This document shows, in pieces, positions 7,014 to 15,284 of a stretch of DNA of 64,000 bases. The notes under the pieces were generated by a model that saw only the letters and a program-made list of their open reading frames with translations, had not been told where the DNA came from and ran no database searches. The DNA lies in assembly GCA_002472405.1 (NCBI GenBank), contig DKRV01000009.1, forward strand, positions 112,031-176,030, read 5' to 3'. A program made the position numbers and the translations under genes. The number at the start of each line of letters is the position of its first letter. Within the stretch, counting starts at the first letter, position 1. The stretch is from Clostridiales bacterium UBA7273. Its GTDB lineage: Bacteria > Bacillota > Clostridia > Oscillospirales > Oscillospiraceae.

Positions 7014-9167
7014 ATGAAAAACACCAAGAAACTCCTTTCTCTGCTTCTGGTCATCGCCATGATATTCGCTCTGGCGGTTCCGGCATTCGCAGAAGGGGAG
7101 ACCCCGTCTATGGCAGGCAAAACCGTTATTGTACACTCGAACGACGTTCACGGTGCGATAGCCGGCTATGCAAACATGGCTGCACTTGCGGCGGAGTATG
7201 AAAGTCATGGTGCCAAGGTAATAGTTGCCGACGCAGGCGACTTCAGCCAGGGCAAGGTCGAGGTCAGCTCGAACAAGGGCCTGAACGCGGTCAAGATGAT
7301 GAACGCGGCAGGCTACGACGTCGCCACCCTCGGCAACCACGAGTTTGACTACGGCTATGCTCAGCTCAAGGAAAACCTCAAGGAAGCGACATTCAGCACC
7401 ATCTGCTGCAACATCCTCGACGAAAACGGCAAGCCCGCATTCGAAGGCAGCAAGGTATTTGACATTGACGGCCTGAAGGTCGGCTTCATCGGCGTCAATA
7501 CGCCCGAAAGCCAGACCAAGGCAAACCCGGCCCTCATAAAGGGTCTGACCTGGCTCGCAGGCGACGACATGGTCAAGGCAGTTCAGGCCGAGGCCGATAA
7601 GCTTAAGGCCGACGGCACCGACGTTATCGTTGTTCTGTCTCACCTGGGCGTTGATTCCGAAAGCAAGCCCAACTGCTCGACCGACCTGTGGGCAGGTCTC
7701 ACCGGCGTTGACTTCATCATCGACGGCCACTCCCACACCGTTATGGAAAAGGGCGATAATAACGAGCCTATCCAGTCCACCGGCACCGCATTTGAAAATG
7801 TCGGCGTTATTGTTATTGACAATGCCACCAAGAAGATCGAAAAGAACATGCTCGTCAAAGTGACCGAAGACTCTGCAAAGGACGAGGCGGTTGCAAAGGC
7901 AGCTCAGGACATCACCGACGCTATCAACGCCGAGTACGGCGCCGTCTTCGCAAAGAGCGAGGTCGAGCTCAACGGCGACAGAAGCTACAATACCAAGACC
8001 GACCTCTACGGCAACCGCGACGGCGAGACTAACCTCGGCGACCTTATCACCGACTCCATGGTATGGTCGGTCAAAAAGACCGGCGGCGTGACGGTTGACG
8101 AGAAGAACATTGTTGCAGTCACAAACGGCGGCGGCATCCGCGCGGCGATCAAGGCCGGCGACGTCACCAAGAAGGACGTAAACACCGTTCTGCCCTTCGG
8201 CAACACCATCGCCGTTGTATATGTCACCGGCGCAGAGCTGCTCGAGGCTCTCGAGGCTTCGACCTACTGCTCGCCCGACAGTGCGATCGGCGGCTTCCCC
8301 CAGGTTTCCGGAATAAACTACACCGTTGATGCATCCAAGGCATATGACGCAAACGACACGACCTATCCCGGCTCGACCTACTACGGTCCCAAGACCATAA
8401 ACCGCGTTACCATCGACAGCATAAACGGCCAGGCGTTTGACGCAAAGGCAACCTATGCGGTCATCACCAACAACTTCCTTGCAGCAGGCGGCGATACCTA
8501 CTATGCATTCGCTTCCGCAAGTGCTCAGTTCGACACCGGCATTCCTCTTGACGAGGCACTGATGGACTACATCACCACCGAGCTCAAGGGTACCATCGGC
8601 GAGCAGTACAAGGCTCCGCAGGGCCGCGTCAGCTACACCGAGCCGTTTACCGACGTAACGGCAGGCGTATACCACGACGCTATCATGTGGGCGTACAAGA
8701 GCAAGATCACGACCGGCGTTACCGATACCACCTTCGTCCCCAACGGCAGCTGCACCCGCGCTCAGATAGTCACCTTCCTGTACCGCGCGGCAGGCTCACC
8801 CGAGGTAGCCGAGAACGTTACTAACCCCTTCACCGACGTCAGCAAGGACAGCGTTTACTACAACGCAATTATGTGGGCAGTCGAAAAGAAGATCACGACC
8901 GGCGTGACCGAGACTACCTTCGTTCCCAACGACACCTGCACCCGTGCACAGGCCGTCACCTTCCTGTATCGTGAAGCAGGCTCGCCCGAGCCTGCAAAGG
9001 ATGCAGCAAATCCGTTTAGCGACGTGTCAGACAGCAGCGTTTACTACAACGCGATCCTGTGGGCAGTCGAAAAGAAGATCACGACCGGCGTGACCGAGAC
9101 TACCTTCGTTCCCAACGACACCTGCACCCGTGCACAGGCCGTCACCTTCCTGTTCCGCGCAAAGTAA
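7014..9167 (+). CDS. Secreted 5'-nucleotidase/UshA-like phosphoesterase with three SLH repeats
   Basis: 717 residues. Signal peptide (cleavage near AFA/EG, about residue 27). Metallophosphoesterase domain (about 38-290) with metal motifs SNDVHG, DAGDF, GNHEFDYG, LSHLG and DGHSHT. 5'-nucleotidase C-terminal domain (about 310-515) with NGGGIRAAIKAGD. Then three S-layer homology repeats of about 62 residues (from about 543), each ending TRAQ-type. The family releases nucleosides and phosphate from nucleotides; SLH repeats anchor proteins to the cell wall, so it acts at the surface. It would feed the nucleoside transporter at 20-25 kb. SD GGAGGAG. SLH repeats 2 and 3 share 96 identical bases. Confidence 0.88.
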   Translation: MKNTKKLLSLLLVIAMIFALAVPAFAEGETPSMAGKTVIVHSNDVHGAIAGYANMAALAAEYESHGAKVIVADAGDFSQGKVEVSSNKGLNAVKMMNAAGYDVATLGNHEFDYGYAQLKENLKEATFSTICCNILDENGKPAFEGSKVFDIDGLKVGFIGVNTPESQTKANPALIKGLTWLAGDDMVKAVQAEADKLKADGTDVIVVLSHLGVDSESKPNCSTDLWAGLTGVDFIIDGHSHTVMEKGDNNEPIQSTGTAFENVGVIVIDNATKKIEKNMLVKVTEDSAKDEAVAKAAQDITDAINAEYGAVFAKSEVELNGDRSYNTKTDLYGNRDGETNLGDLITDSMVWSVKKTGGVTVDEKNIVAVTNGGGIRAAIKAGDVTKKDVNTVLPFGNTIAVVYVTGAELLEALEASTYCSPDSAIGGFPQVSGINYTVDASKAYDANDTTYPGSTYYGPKTINRVTIDSINGQAFDAKATYAVITNNFLAAGGDTYYAFASASAQFDTGIPLDEALMDYITTELKGTIGEQYKAPQGRVSYTEPFTDVTAGVYHDAIMWAYKSKITTGVTDTTFVPNGSCTRAQIVTFLYRAAGSPEVAENVTNPFTDVSKDSVYYNAIMWAVEKKITTGVTETTFVPNDTCTRAQAVTFLYREAGSPEPAKDAANPFSDVSDSSVYYNAILWAVEKKITTGVTETTFVPNDTCTRAQAVTFLFRAK
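8872..9153 (+). repeat. Recently duplicated or homogenised SLH repeat pair
   Basis: Bases 8872-8967 and 9058-9153 are identical on direct reading, offset 186 bp (62 codons). The first SLH repeat (8640-8790) is clearly more diverged, so the last two were recently duplicated or converted. Confidence 0.85.
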
Positions 9168-9207
9168 TTTAGCGCCGGCAGAAGCTGAGGCTTATAATTA
9201 AATATGT

Positions 9208-9242
9208 AGCACCCGAGGCTTTGCGGCTTCGGGTGCTTTTTT
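9208..9242 (+). terminator. Terminator after the SLH 5'-nucleotidase
   Basis: AGCACCCGAGGC and GCTTCGGGTGCT pair around TTTGCG, followed by six T. Confidence 0.85.
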
Positions 9243-9305
9243 GCCGAGTAAAACTTTCGCGCGAAAAAATATATAAATTTTCGCACGAATTTTTTAATAA
9301 AAGCC

Positions 9306-9334
9306 TTGACAAGAATAAAAAACAGTGCTATATT
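9306..9334 (+). promoter_or_regulatory. Sigma-A promoter of the hrcA operon
   Basis: Consensus TTGACA (9306-9311), 17-base spacer, TATATT (9329-9334). The CIRCE operator begins inside the -10 box. Confidence 0.85.
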
Positions 9335-9359
9335 AGCACTCGAAGGCTAAGAGTGCCAA
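9333..9359 (+). promoter_or_regulatory. CIRCE operator for HrcA
   Basis: TTAGCACTC - 9 bases - GAGTGCCAA, one mismatch from the consensus inverted repeat. It overlaps the -10 box and start point, the usual position for HrcA repression. An extra consensus half-site GAGTGCTAA (9374-9382) directly precedes the hrcA ATG. Confidence 0.92.
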
Positions 9360-9382
9360 CAGACAAGAGGTTTGAGTGCTAA

Positions 9383-10480
9383 ATGAGTATAAGCGAAAGA
9401 AAAAAGAAAATACTCGGCGCACTGGTCGATGAATACATCAAAACTGCCGAGCCTGTCGGCAGCAAGGCCATTGCGAGCATCTCCGGTCTCGGCTGCAGCA
9501 GCGCCACGATTCGCAACGAGCTTGCGGAACTTACGGCGCTGGGCTATCTTGAACAGCCGCACACCTCTGCCGGACGCATCCCGACCCCTGCCGGGTACAG
9601 AATGTACGTCAACGAGCTTATGGAAAAGCAGAAGCTTTCCCTTGAAGAGGCCGAGGATATAAACCGGCGCCTGAACGAAAAGCTCACTCAGCTTGACGAG
9701 CAGATGCGCGATGTCGGAAAGCTTGCATCGCAGCTGACCGATTATCCGGCGCTTGCACTTGCGGCCTACGCTCCGGCGACGATAAAGCGCTTTGATCTTA
9801 TCTATATTGATGCCAACACATTCATAATAGTTGTGATGCTCAGCAACAATACGGTTAAGAACAAGCTCGTAAATCTCCCGGTTTCGGTCGATCAGCAGAT
9901 GATACAGAAGCTTGCAACGCTGTTTAACGCAAACTTCACCGGCATCTCGAGCGACAAGATAACGCCGCTGCTGATATCTTCAACAGAGCGCGCCGCCGGG
10001 GACACGATGGGCCTTGCGGCGGTCATAGCGTCGTTTACGATGGAAACGCTCGAAAGCCAGCAGGGTGTCGAGGCCTATATCACCGGCGAGAACAGGCTGC
10101 TCAGCCAGCCAGAGTTCCGTGACCCGGATAAGGCGCACAAGCTGATGAATTACCTTTCCGACGGAGGCCATATCATAGCCGACGCGGAAAACGGGCTTTT
10201 CGATGACGAATCCGAGGTCAGGGTCCTCATAGGCCCCGAGAATATCGCAGAGGAGCTGAAGGACTCAAGCGTTGTTATAGCAAGCTATGACATGGGCGAT
10301 AATACAAAGGGACTGATCGGAGTTGTCGGGCCGACAAGGATGGATTATTCCGCAGTCGCCGCAAAGCTGAGCTTTCTGGCGGCAGGACTTTCAAAGCGCC
10401 TCGGCGCAGGAGCAGCACCGCCGTCGGGCATGCATAATAAGCTTATAATCAAGGGAGATGACATCATAGATGAGCAGTAA
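9383..10480 (+). CDS. hrcA: Heat-inducible transcription repressor HrcA
   Basis: 365 residues (usual about 340-350). N-terminal winged helix (about 1-75, with EPVGSKAIA and SSATIRNELAELTALGYLEQPHTSAGR-type motif in which SAGRIPT is diagnostic), then the GAF-like dimerisation domain and C-terminal part ending near SKRLG. It binds the CIRCE element upstream and represses its own operon until heat shock titrates GroEL. The ATG follows AGAGG at about 12 bases. The 3' end overlaps grpE by 11 bases. Confidence 0.95.
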   Translation: MSISERKKKILGALVDEYIKTAEPVGSKAIASISGLGCSSATIRNELAELTALGYLEQPHTSAGRIPTPAGYRMYVNELMEKQKLSLEEAEDINRRLNEKLTQLDEQMRDVGKLASQLTDYPALALAAYAPATIKRFDLIYIDANTFIIVVMLSNNTVKNKLVNLPVSVDQQMIQKLATLFNANFTGISSDKITPLLISSTERAAGDTMGLAAVIASFTMETLESQQGVEAYITGENRLLSQPEFRDPDKAHKLMNYLSDGGHIIADAENGLFDDESEVRVLIGPENIAEELKDSSVVIASYDMGDNTKGLIGVVGPTRMDYSAVAAKLSFLAAGLSKRLGAGAAPPSGMHNKLIIKGDDIIDEQ

Positions 10481-11069
10481 GAAAGACATAAACAAGCAGG
10501 AGCCTCAGACCGAAGAAGTTAAAGAAGAAAAGGTCGAAGCAGCTGCCGAAGAAATAAAGGACGAAGCGAAAGCGGAGTCCAAGGAAGATAAAAAAGACAA
10601 AAAGCAGAAGAAAGAGTCCAAAAAAGAGGCCGAGATAAAGGAAACGGCCGAAAAGCTCATTCAGACGGAAAAGGAAAAGTACCTCAGGCTATGCGCCGAG
10701 TACGATAACTTCCGCAAGCGCAGCCAGAAAGAGCGCGAGGGCCTGTACGCCGATATAAAGGCGGACACGCTGCTCAAGTTCCTTCCTGTCTACGACAATC
10801 TGGAAAGAGCGCTCTCCACGCCGACGGCAGACGAAGCGTACCGCAAGGGCGTGGAAATGACGATGGTGCAGTTTAACCAGACGCTCGAAAAGCTCGGCAT
10901 AACCGAGATCCCGGCGCTCGGCGAGAAGTTTGATCCGAATGTTCACAACGCGGTCATGCACGTTGAGGACGAGTCCCTCGGAGAAAACGAAGTCGTCGAG
11001 GTGTTCCAAAAGGGCTTCAAGCTCAATGACAAGGTGATCCGTTTTGCTATGGTAAAAGTAGCGAACTGA
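10470..11069 (+). CDS. grpE: Nucleotide exchange factor GrpE
   Basis: 199 residues. A highly charged Lys/Glu-rich N-terminal extension (about 1-65) precedes the long coiled coil (EKEKYLRLCAEYDNFRKRS) and the C-terminal beta domain (FDPNVHNAVMHVEDES, then GFKLNDKVIRFAMVKVAN). It releases ADP from DnaK. The gene starts inside the end of hrcA, so translation is coupled; dnaK follows 51 bases later. Confidence 0.95.
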   Translation: MSSKKDINKQEPQTEEVKEEKVEAAAEEIKDEAKAESKEDKKDKKQKKESKKEAEIKETAEKLIQTEKEKYLRLCAEYDNFRKRSQKEREGLYADIKADTLLKFLPVYDNLERALSTPTADEAYRKGVEMTMVQFNQTLEKLGITEIPALGEKFDPNVHNAVMHVEDESLGENEVVEVFQKGFKLNDKVIRFAMVKVAN

Positions 11070-11120
11070 TTATAAATTAATTTAGTATATTATTGACTTT
11101 CAAATAGGAGGATTTACATT

Positions 11121-12965
11121 ATGGGTAAGATTATAGGTATTGACCTCGGTACAACTAACAGCTGCGTATCCGTTATGGAAGGCGGCGAGGCTGTCGTTAT
11201 CGCAAACGCAGAGGGTGCTCGCACCACCCCGTCAGTCGTTGCATTCACCAAGACCGGTGAGAGAATGGTAGGTCAGGTCGCAAAGCGCCAGGCCATCACA
11301 AACCCCGACAGAACAATTTCGTCCATCAAGCGTGAAATGGGCACAGCATACAAGGTCACCATTGATAATAAATCATACACTCCGCAGGAGATCTCCGCAA
11401 TGATCCTTCAGAAGCTGAAGGCAGACGCAGAGAGCTACCTCGGCCAGCCTGTCACCGAGGCTGTCATCACCGTTCCTGCATACTTCACCGACGCACAGCG
11501 TCAGGCAACCAAGGACGCAGGCCGCATCGCAGGTCTGGATGTAAAGCGTATCATCAACGAGCCTACCGCGGCGGCTCTGGCATACGGCCTTGATAAGGAA
11601 AGCGATCAGAAGATCATGGTCTACGACCTCGGCGGCGGCACCTTCGATGTCTCCGTGCTCGAGATCGGCGATGGCGTTATCGAGGTTCTCGCAACCGCCG
11701 GCAACAACCGCCTGGGCGGCGACGACTTCGACGCATGCATCACCAAGTACCTCGTTGACGAGTTCAAGAAGGCAGAGGGCATCGACCTGTCCGGCGATAA
11801 GGTCGCAATGCAGCGTCTGCGCGAGGCTGCCGAGAAGGCAAAGATCGAGCTGTCCGGCGTTACCACCTCGAACATCAATCTGCCTTACATCACCGCAGAT
11901 GCAACCGGCCCGAAGCACCTCGACGTAACTCTGTCGCGTGCAAAGTTCAACGAGCTGACTCATCACCTCGTTGAGAAGACCATGGGTCCTGTAAAGCAGG
12001 CACTGTCCGACTCCGGCCTGTCCGCTTCCGATATCTCCAAGGTTCTGATGGTCGGCGGCTCCAGCCGTATCCCGGCAGTTCAGGAGATGGTAAAGCAGCT
12101 TACCGGCAAGGAAGGCTTCAAGGGCATCAACCCCGATGAATGCGTTGCTATCGGCGCAGCTATCCAGGGCGGCGTTCTCGCAGGCGACGTAAAGGGTGTT
12201 CTGCTTCTGGACGTAACTCCGCTGTCTCTGGGCATTGAGACCCTCGGCGGCGTATGCACTCGACTGATCGAGCGCAACACCACTATCCCGACCAAGAAGA
12301 GCCAGATATTCTCCACCGCGGCCGATAACCAGACCGCAGTTGAGATAAACGTCCTTCAGGGCGAGCGCGAGATGGCTCAGTACAATAAGAGCCTCGGCCG
12401 CTTTAACCTCGACGGTATCGCACCGGCTCGCCGCGGCACTCCGCAGATCGAAGTCACCTTCGATATCGACGCAAACGGCATCGTAAACGTTTCCGCAAAG
12501 GATCTTGGCACCGGCAAGGAGCAGCACATCACCATCACCTCCTCGACCAACATGTCCAAGGAAGATATCGACAAGGCCGTCAAGGACGCCGAGATGTACG
12601 CAGCGGAAGACGCAAAGCGCAAGGAAGAGGTTGACGCCCGCAACGAAGGCGATCAGATCGTCTACCAGACCGAGAAGACCCTCGAAGAGATGGGCGACAA
12701 GGTCGATCCGAGCATCAAGAGCGAGATAGAAGCAAAGCTTCAGGCGCTCAAGACCGCACTGACCGGCACCGATACCGCAGCCATCAAGAACGCTACCAAG
12801 GAGCTGACCGATGTGTTCGGCAAGATGTACGAGGCAGCGCAGGCGGCTCAGGCTGCACAGGGCGGCGCAGGCTTTGATCCCAACGCTCAGGCCGGCGGCA
12901 ATGCAGGCGGCCAGGATTACTACGACGCAGACTACACCGTAGTTGACGACGACGATAAGAAGTAA
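11121..12965 (+). CDS. dnaK: Chaperone DnaK (Hsp70)
   Basis: 614 residues, full length. ATPase domain with GIDLGTTNSCV, the phosphate loop DLGGGTFDVS and the adenosine motif VGGSSRIPAVQ; substrate domain from about residue 365 (LDVTPLSLGIETLGG); C-terminal lid ending in a Gly/Ala-rich tail and acidic DDDDKK. Works with GrpE and DnaJ in protein folding. SD AGGAGG. Co-transcribed from the CIRCE promoter. A 435-bp gap before dnaJ breaks the usual tight spacing. Confidence 0.97.
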   Translation: MGKIIGIDLGTTNSCVSVMEGGEAVVIANAEGARTTPSVVAFTKTGERMVGQVAKRQAITNPDRTISSIKREMGTAYKVTIDNKSYTPQEISAMILQKLKADAESYLGQPVTEAVITVPAYFTDAQRQATKDAGRIAGLDVKRIINEPTAAALAYGLDKESDQKIMVYDLGGGTFDVSVLEIGDGVIEVLATAGNNRLGGDDFDACITKYLVDEFKKAEGIDLSGDKVAMQRLREAAEKAKIELSGVTTSNINLPYITADATGPKHLDVTLSRAKFNELTHHLVEKTMGPVKQALSDSGLSASDISKVLMVGGSSRIPAVQEMVKQLTGKEGFKGINPDECVAIGAAIQGGVLAGDVKGVLLLDVTPLSLGIETLGGVCTRLIERNTTIPTKKSQIFSTAADNQTAVEINVLQGEREMAQYNKSLGRFNLDGIAPARRGTPQIEVTFDIDANGIVNVSAKDLGTGKEQHITITSSTNMSKEDIDKAVKDAEMYAAEDAKRKEEVDARNEGDQIVYQTEKTLEEMGDKVDPSIKSEIEAKLQALKTALTGTDTAAIKNATKELTDVFGKMYEAAQAAQAAQGGAGFDPNAQAGGNAGGQDYYDADYTVVDDDDKK

Positions 12966-12983
12966 TCGCAAAGCGACGATATC

Positions 12984-13010
12984 ATATGGGCGCACTCTGT
13001 GCGCCCATAT
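12984..13010 (+). other. Stable hairpin after dnaK
   Basis: Perfect 11-bp stem ATATGGGCGCA / TGCGCCCATAT with loop CTCTG, 18 bases after the dnaK stop. There is no T-run after it, so it is more likely an mRNA 3'-end stabiliser or processing point than a terminator. Confidence 0.6.
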
Positions 13011-13018
13011 TGAGCGTT

Positions 13019-13385
13019 AAAAAAGTCATATAAAGCAGCAGAAAGCAGCAGACTTTTTTGACTTGAGCGAAAGGAAAAATTGCAATGCAGCGTGTTCTCC
13101 GAGGCGCTTAGTAGAGATAATAGAGTAGCAGGGGAGCACGAGGGGTAGCGAAGCGGCGACGCGGTAGTGAATGACATGCCGGGGGCATGTCAGAGCCGCG
13201 GCGTGACCGAGCCGCAGCGAGAAAAAGGCCCCACTCGTAATCAGATTATAGCCATCAAAAACGTCCGGTACGGGCTTTTTGACGAGCGTAGCGAGATTTT
13301 TCGTGAAAACTTGTTTTCACAAAAAATGTGGCGTTAAATTTTTGCGCGCTCAAAAAAGTCGCAGACTTTTTTGACTTGAGCGAAA
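13019..13385. repeat. Intergenic module between dnaK and dnaJ bounded by 25-bp direct repeats
   Basis: A 25-bp perfect direct repeat (starts GCAGACTTTTTTGAC, ends TTGAGCGAAA) occurs at 13048-13072 and 13361-13385. Each copy is the right half of an inverted repeat with AAAAAAGTC (13019-13027 and 13352-13360). Between them lie a GACATGCC/GGCATGTC hairpin (13173-13191) and a GTGAAAAC/GTTTTCAC hairpin (13304-13321). I see no coding frame. It looks like an inserted or recombined non-coding module inside the operon. Confidence 0.6.
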
Positions 13386-13400
13386 AAATGAGGTGAAAGT

Positions 13401-14546
13401 ATGGCAGAAAAAAGAGATTATTATGAGGTCCTCGGCGTATCAAAGGACGCTACCGAGGATCAGCTCAAAAAAGCATACAGAAAGCTTGCCAAAGAAAATC
13501 ACCCCGATCTTCATCCCGGCGACAAAGAGTGCGAAGCGCGGTTTAAAGAGATAAACGAGGCTTACGAAGTCCTTTCCGATGCTGATAAGCGCGCAAAGTA
13601 CGATCGTTTCGGCCACGCCGCGTTCGACCCGAGCCAGGGCTACGGCGGCCAGGGCGGTTTCGGCGGCTTTGGCGATTTCGGAGGTTTCAGTGATTTCGGC
13701 GGCTTTGGCGATATATTCGGCGACATTTTCGGCTTCGGCGGCAGTGGCGGCGGTAAGAACCCGAACGCTCCGCGCAAGGGCGAAAATCTGCGCGCAAACG
13801 TGAACATAAAGTTTGAGGAAGCGGCGTTCGGCGTCAAAAAGGAAGTGTTCGTAACGCGCGTTGAGCAGTGCCCCGACTGCAAGGGCACAGGCTGCGCCGC
13901 GGGCACGACTGCCGAGGTCTGCCCCGACTGCAAAGGCTCGGGTCAGGTCAAGACCACTCAGCGTACGCCGTTCGGCATGATGCAGCAGAACACGCGATGC
14001 AATAAGTGCAAGGGCCGCGGCAAGATCATCCACAGCCCGTGCGGCACCTGCCACGGCGTCGGCAGCATCCGCCGCCAGCACAAGGTGAGCATCAGCATCC
14101 CTGCCGGTATCGACGACGGACAGACCATATCCCTGCGCGGACAGGGCAACGCCGGCGTAAACGGCGGCCCGGCCGGAGATCTGCTGGTCACGGTGCTCGT
14201 GCAGCCCCACGCAAGGTTTGAGCGCGAGGGTGCATCGGTGCTCCTTAATCAGGATATATCCTTTGCAACGGCGGCGCTCGGCTCGGAGATCGAGGTCCCC
14301 ACGCTCGACGGCAAGGTGAAGCTCAACATACCCGAGGGCACGCAGACCGGTACGACCTTCCGCCTCAAGGGCAAGGGCATTCCGTTCCTGCGCTCCGGCG
14401 GCAGAGGCGACCAGTTTGTTACCGTGAGGGTCGCGGTCCCGAAAAACCTCACCTCGGCACAGAAGGAAGCTCTTCGCGGCTTTGCCTCCTCGCTCGGCGA
14501 GACGGTCGAAACCAAAAACGGCGTGTTCGGCAAGCGTAAAAAGTAA
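13401..14546 (+). CDS. dnaJ: Co-chaperone DnaJ (Hsp40)
   Basis: 381 residues. J domain (about 1-70) with the HPD motif (ENHPDLHPG), Gly/Phe-rich linker (about 75-115), four zinc-binding repeats (CPDCKGTGC, CPDCKGSGQ, CNKCKGRGK, CGTCHGVGS, about 150-215), then the C-terminal substrate domains. It stimulates the DnaK ATPase and delivers clients. SD GAGGTG. Last gene of the heat-shock operon; a strong terminator follows. Confidence 0.97.
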   Translation: MAEKRDYYEVLGVSKDATEDQLKKAYRKLAKENHPDLHPGDKECEARFKEINEAYEVLSDADKRAKYDRFGHAAFDPSQGYGGQGGFGGFGDFGGFSDFGGFGDIFGDIFGFGGSGGGKNPNAPRKGENLRANVNIKFEEAAFGVKKEVFVTRVEQCPDCKGTGCAAGTTAEVCPDCKGSGQVKTTQRTPFGMMQQNTRCNKCKGRGKIIHSPCGTCHGVGSIRRQHKVSISIPAGIDDGQTISLRGQGNAGVNGGPAGDLLVTVLVQPHARFEREGASVLLNQDISFATAALGSEIEVPTLDGKVKLNIPEGTQTGTTFRLKGKGIPFLRSGGRGDQFVTVRVAVPKNLTSAQKEALRGFASSLGETVETKNGVFGKRKK

Positions 14547-14566
14547 GTGAATAAAGCGCTTTTGTG

Positions 14567-14599
14567 AAAAAAGGCAGCAAATCGCTGCCTTTTTTATTT
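14567..14599 (+). terminator. Terminator of the heat-shock operon
   Basis: AAAAAAGGCAGC / GCTGCCTTTTTT stem with a five-base loop and T-run. Confidence 0.9.
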
Positions 14600-14614
14600 T
14601 TCTCTGTCGGAAAA

Positions 14615-14643
14615 TTGACAAGTTGACTAAAATATATTAAAAT
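14615..14643 (+). promoter_or_regulatory. Sigma-A promoter of the MarR gene
   Basis: TTGACA (14615-14620), 17 bases, TAAAAT (14638-14643). The perfect palindrome GTTTAAAC (14645-14652) just downstream is a possible MarR site. Confidence 0.7.
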
Positions 14644-14680
14644 AGTTTAAACATCGGCTGCAATGAAAGGGGAGCTCAGT

Positions 14681-15124
14681 ATGCTGCAGGATAACTTTTT
14701 GGAAGTGTACGATAAGTTTAAGCTTGAATTTTTCCGCAGAATATTTGAGCTTGTGCGCGAGCGCGAAGGCTCGCTTACGGCAATGGAGGCGTTTTCTATT
14801 GAGATAATCCATGCGCTCAACGAGCCGACGATCGGCCGCTTTGCCGAGTTTTTGAACATCTCGCAGTCGAATGCGACCTATAAGGTCAACAGCCTCATTA
14901 AAAAGGGATACCTCAAAAAGCAGAATTCCGACACTGACCGCAGAGAATATCACCTTGTCCTGTCGGAAAAATACTATAACTATACCGATATCATGCGCAG
15001 CTATGTAAAAACCGTCCTCGGCAGGATCGAGGAGAGCTTCTCGAAAGAGGAGATCGAGCTGTTTTCGAGCATGCTCATGCGCATATCGGCCGAAATGATG
15101 CCCGAAGCCGGGAACTTTGAATGA
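14681..15124 (+). CDS. MarR family transcriptional regulator
   Basis: 147 residues. Winged-helix core with FAEFLNISQSNATYKVNSLI as recognition region and the wing KKQNSDTDRREYHLVLSE, where the DxR pair is the MarR signature; helices at both ends form the dimer interface. It begins at 14681 because AAAGGGGAG lies 7 bases upstream; an earlier ATG at 14663 has no SD. It may regulate the aconitase-X pair downstream, which has its own promoter, but that is only positional inference. Confidence 0.85.
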   Translation: MLQDNFLEVYDKFKLEFFRRIFELVREREGSLTAMEAFSIEIIHALNEPTIGRFAEFLNISQSNATYKVNSLIKKGYLKKQNSDTDRREYHLVLSEKYYNYTDIMRSYVKTVLGRIEESFSKEEIELFSSMLMRISAEMMPEAGNFE

Positions 15125-15130
15125 TTGAAA

Positions 15131-15167
15131 CCGCACCGCCGCGCTTGTCGCCGCGGTGCGGCTTTTT
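15131..15167 (+). terminator. Terminator after the MarR gene
   Basis: CCGCACCGC / GCGGTGCGG stem followed by CTTTTT. Confidence 0.85.
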
Positions 15168-15221
15168 GTGCATTTTAGAGCAAAATGCCGAGCCTGAATG
15201 ACCAAATGTTGTTGACATTAT

Positions 15222-15250
15222 CATACACCGGGTATAGAATATAAATGTTA
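15222..15250 (+). promoter_or_regulatory. Sigma-A promoter of the aconitase-X pair
   Basis: TTGACA (15222-15227), 17 bases, TAGAAT (15245-15250). Confidence 0.75.
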
Positions 15251-15284
15251 ATTCAGTAACAAAAAAGAAGGAAGTGATCAGCAT

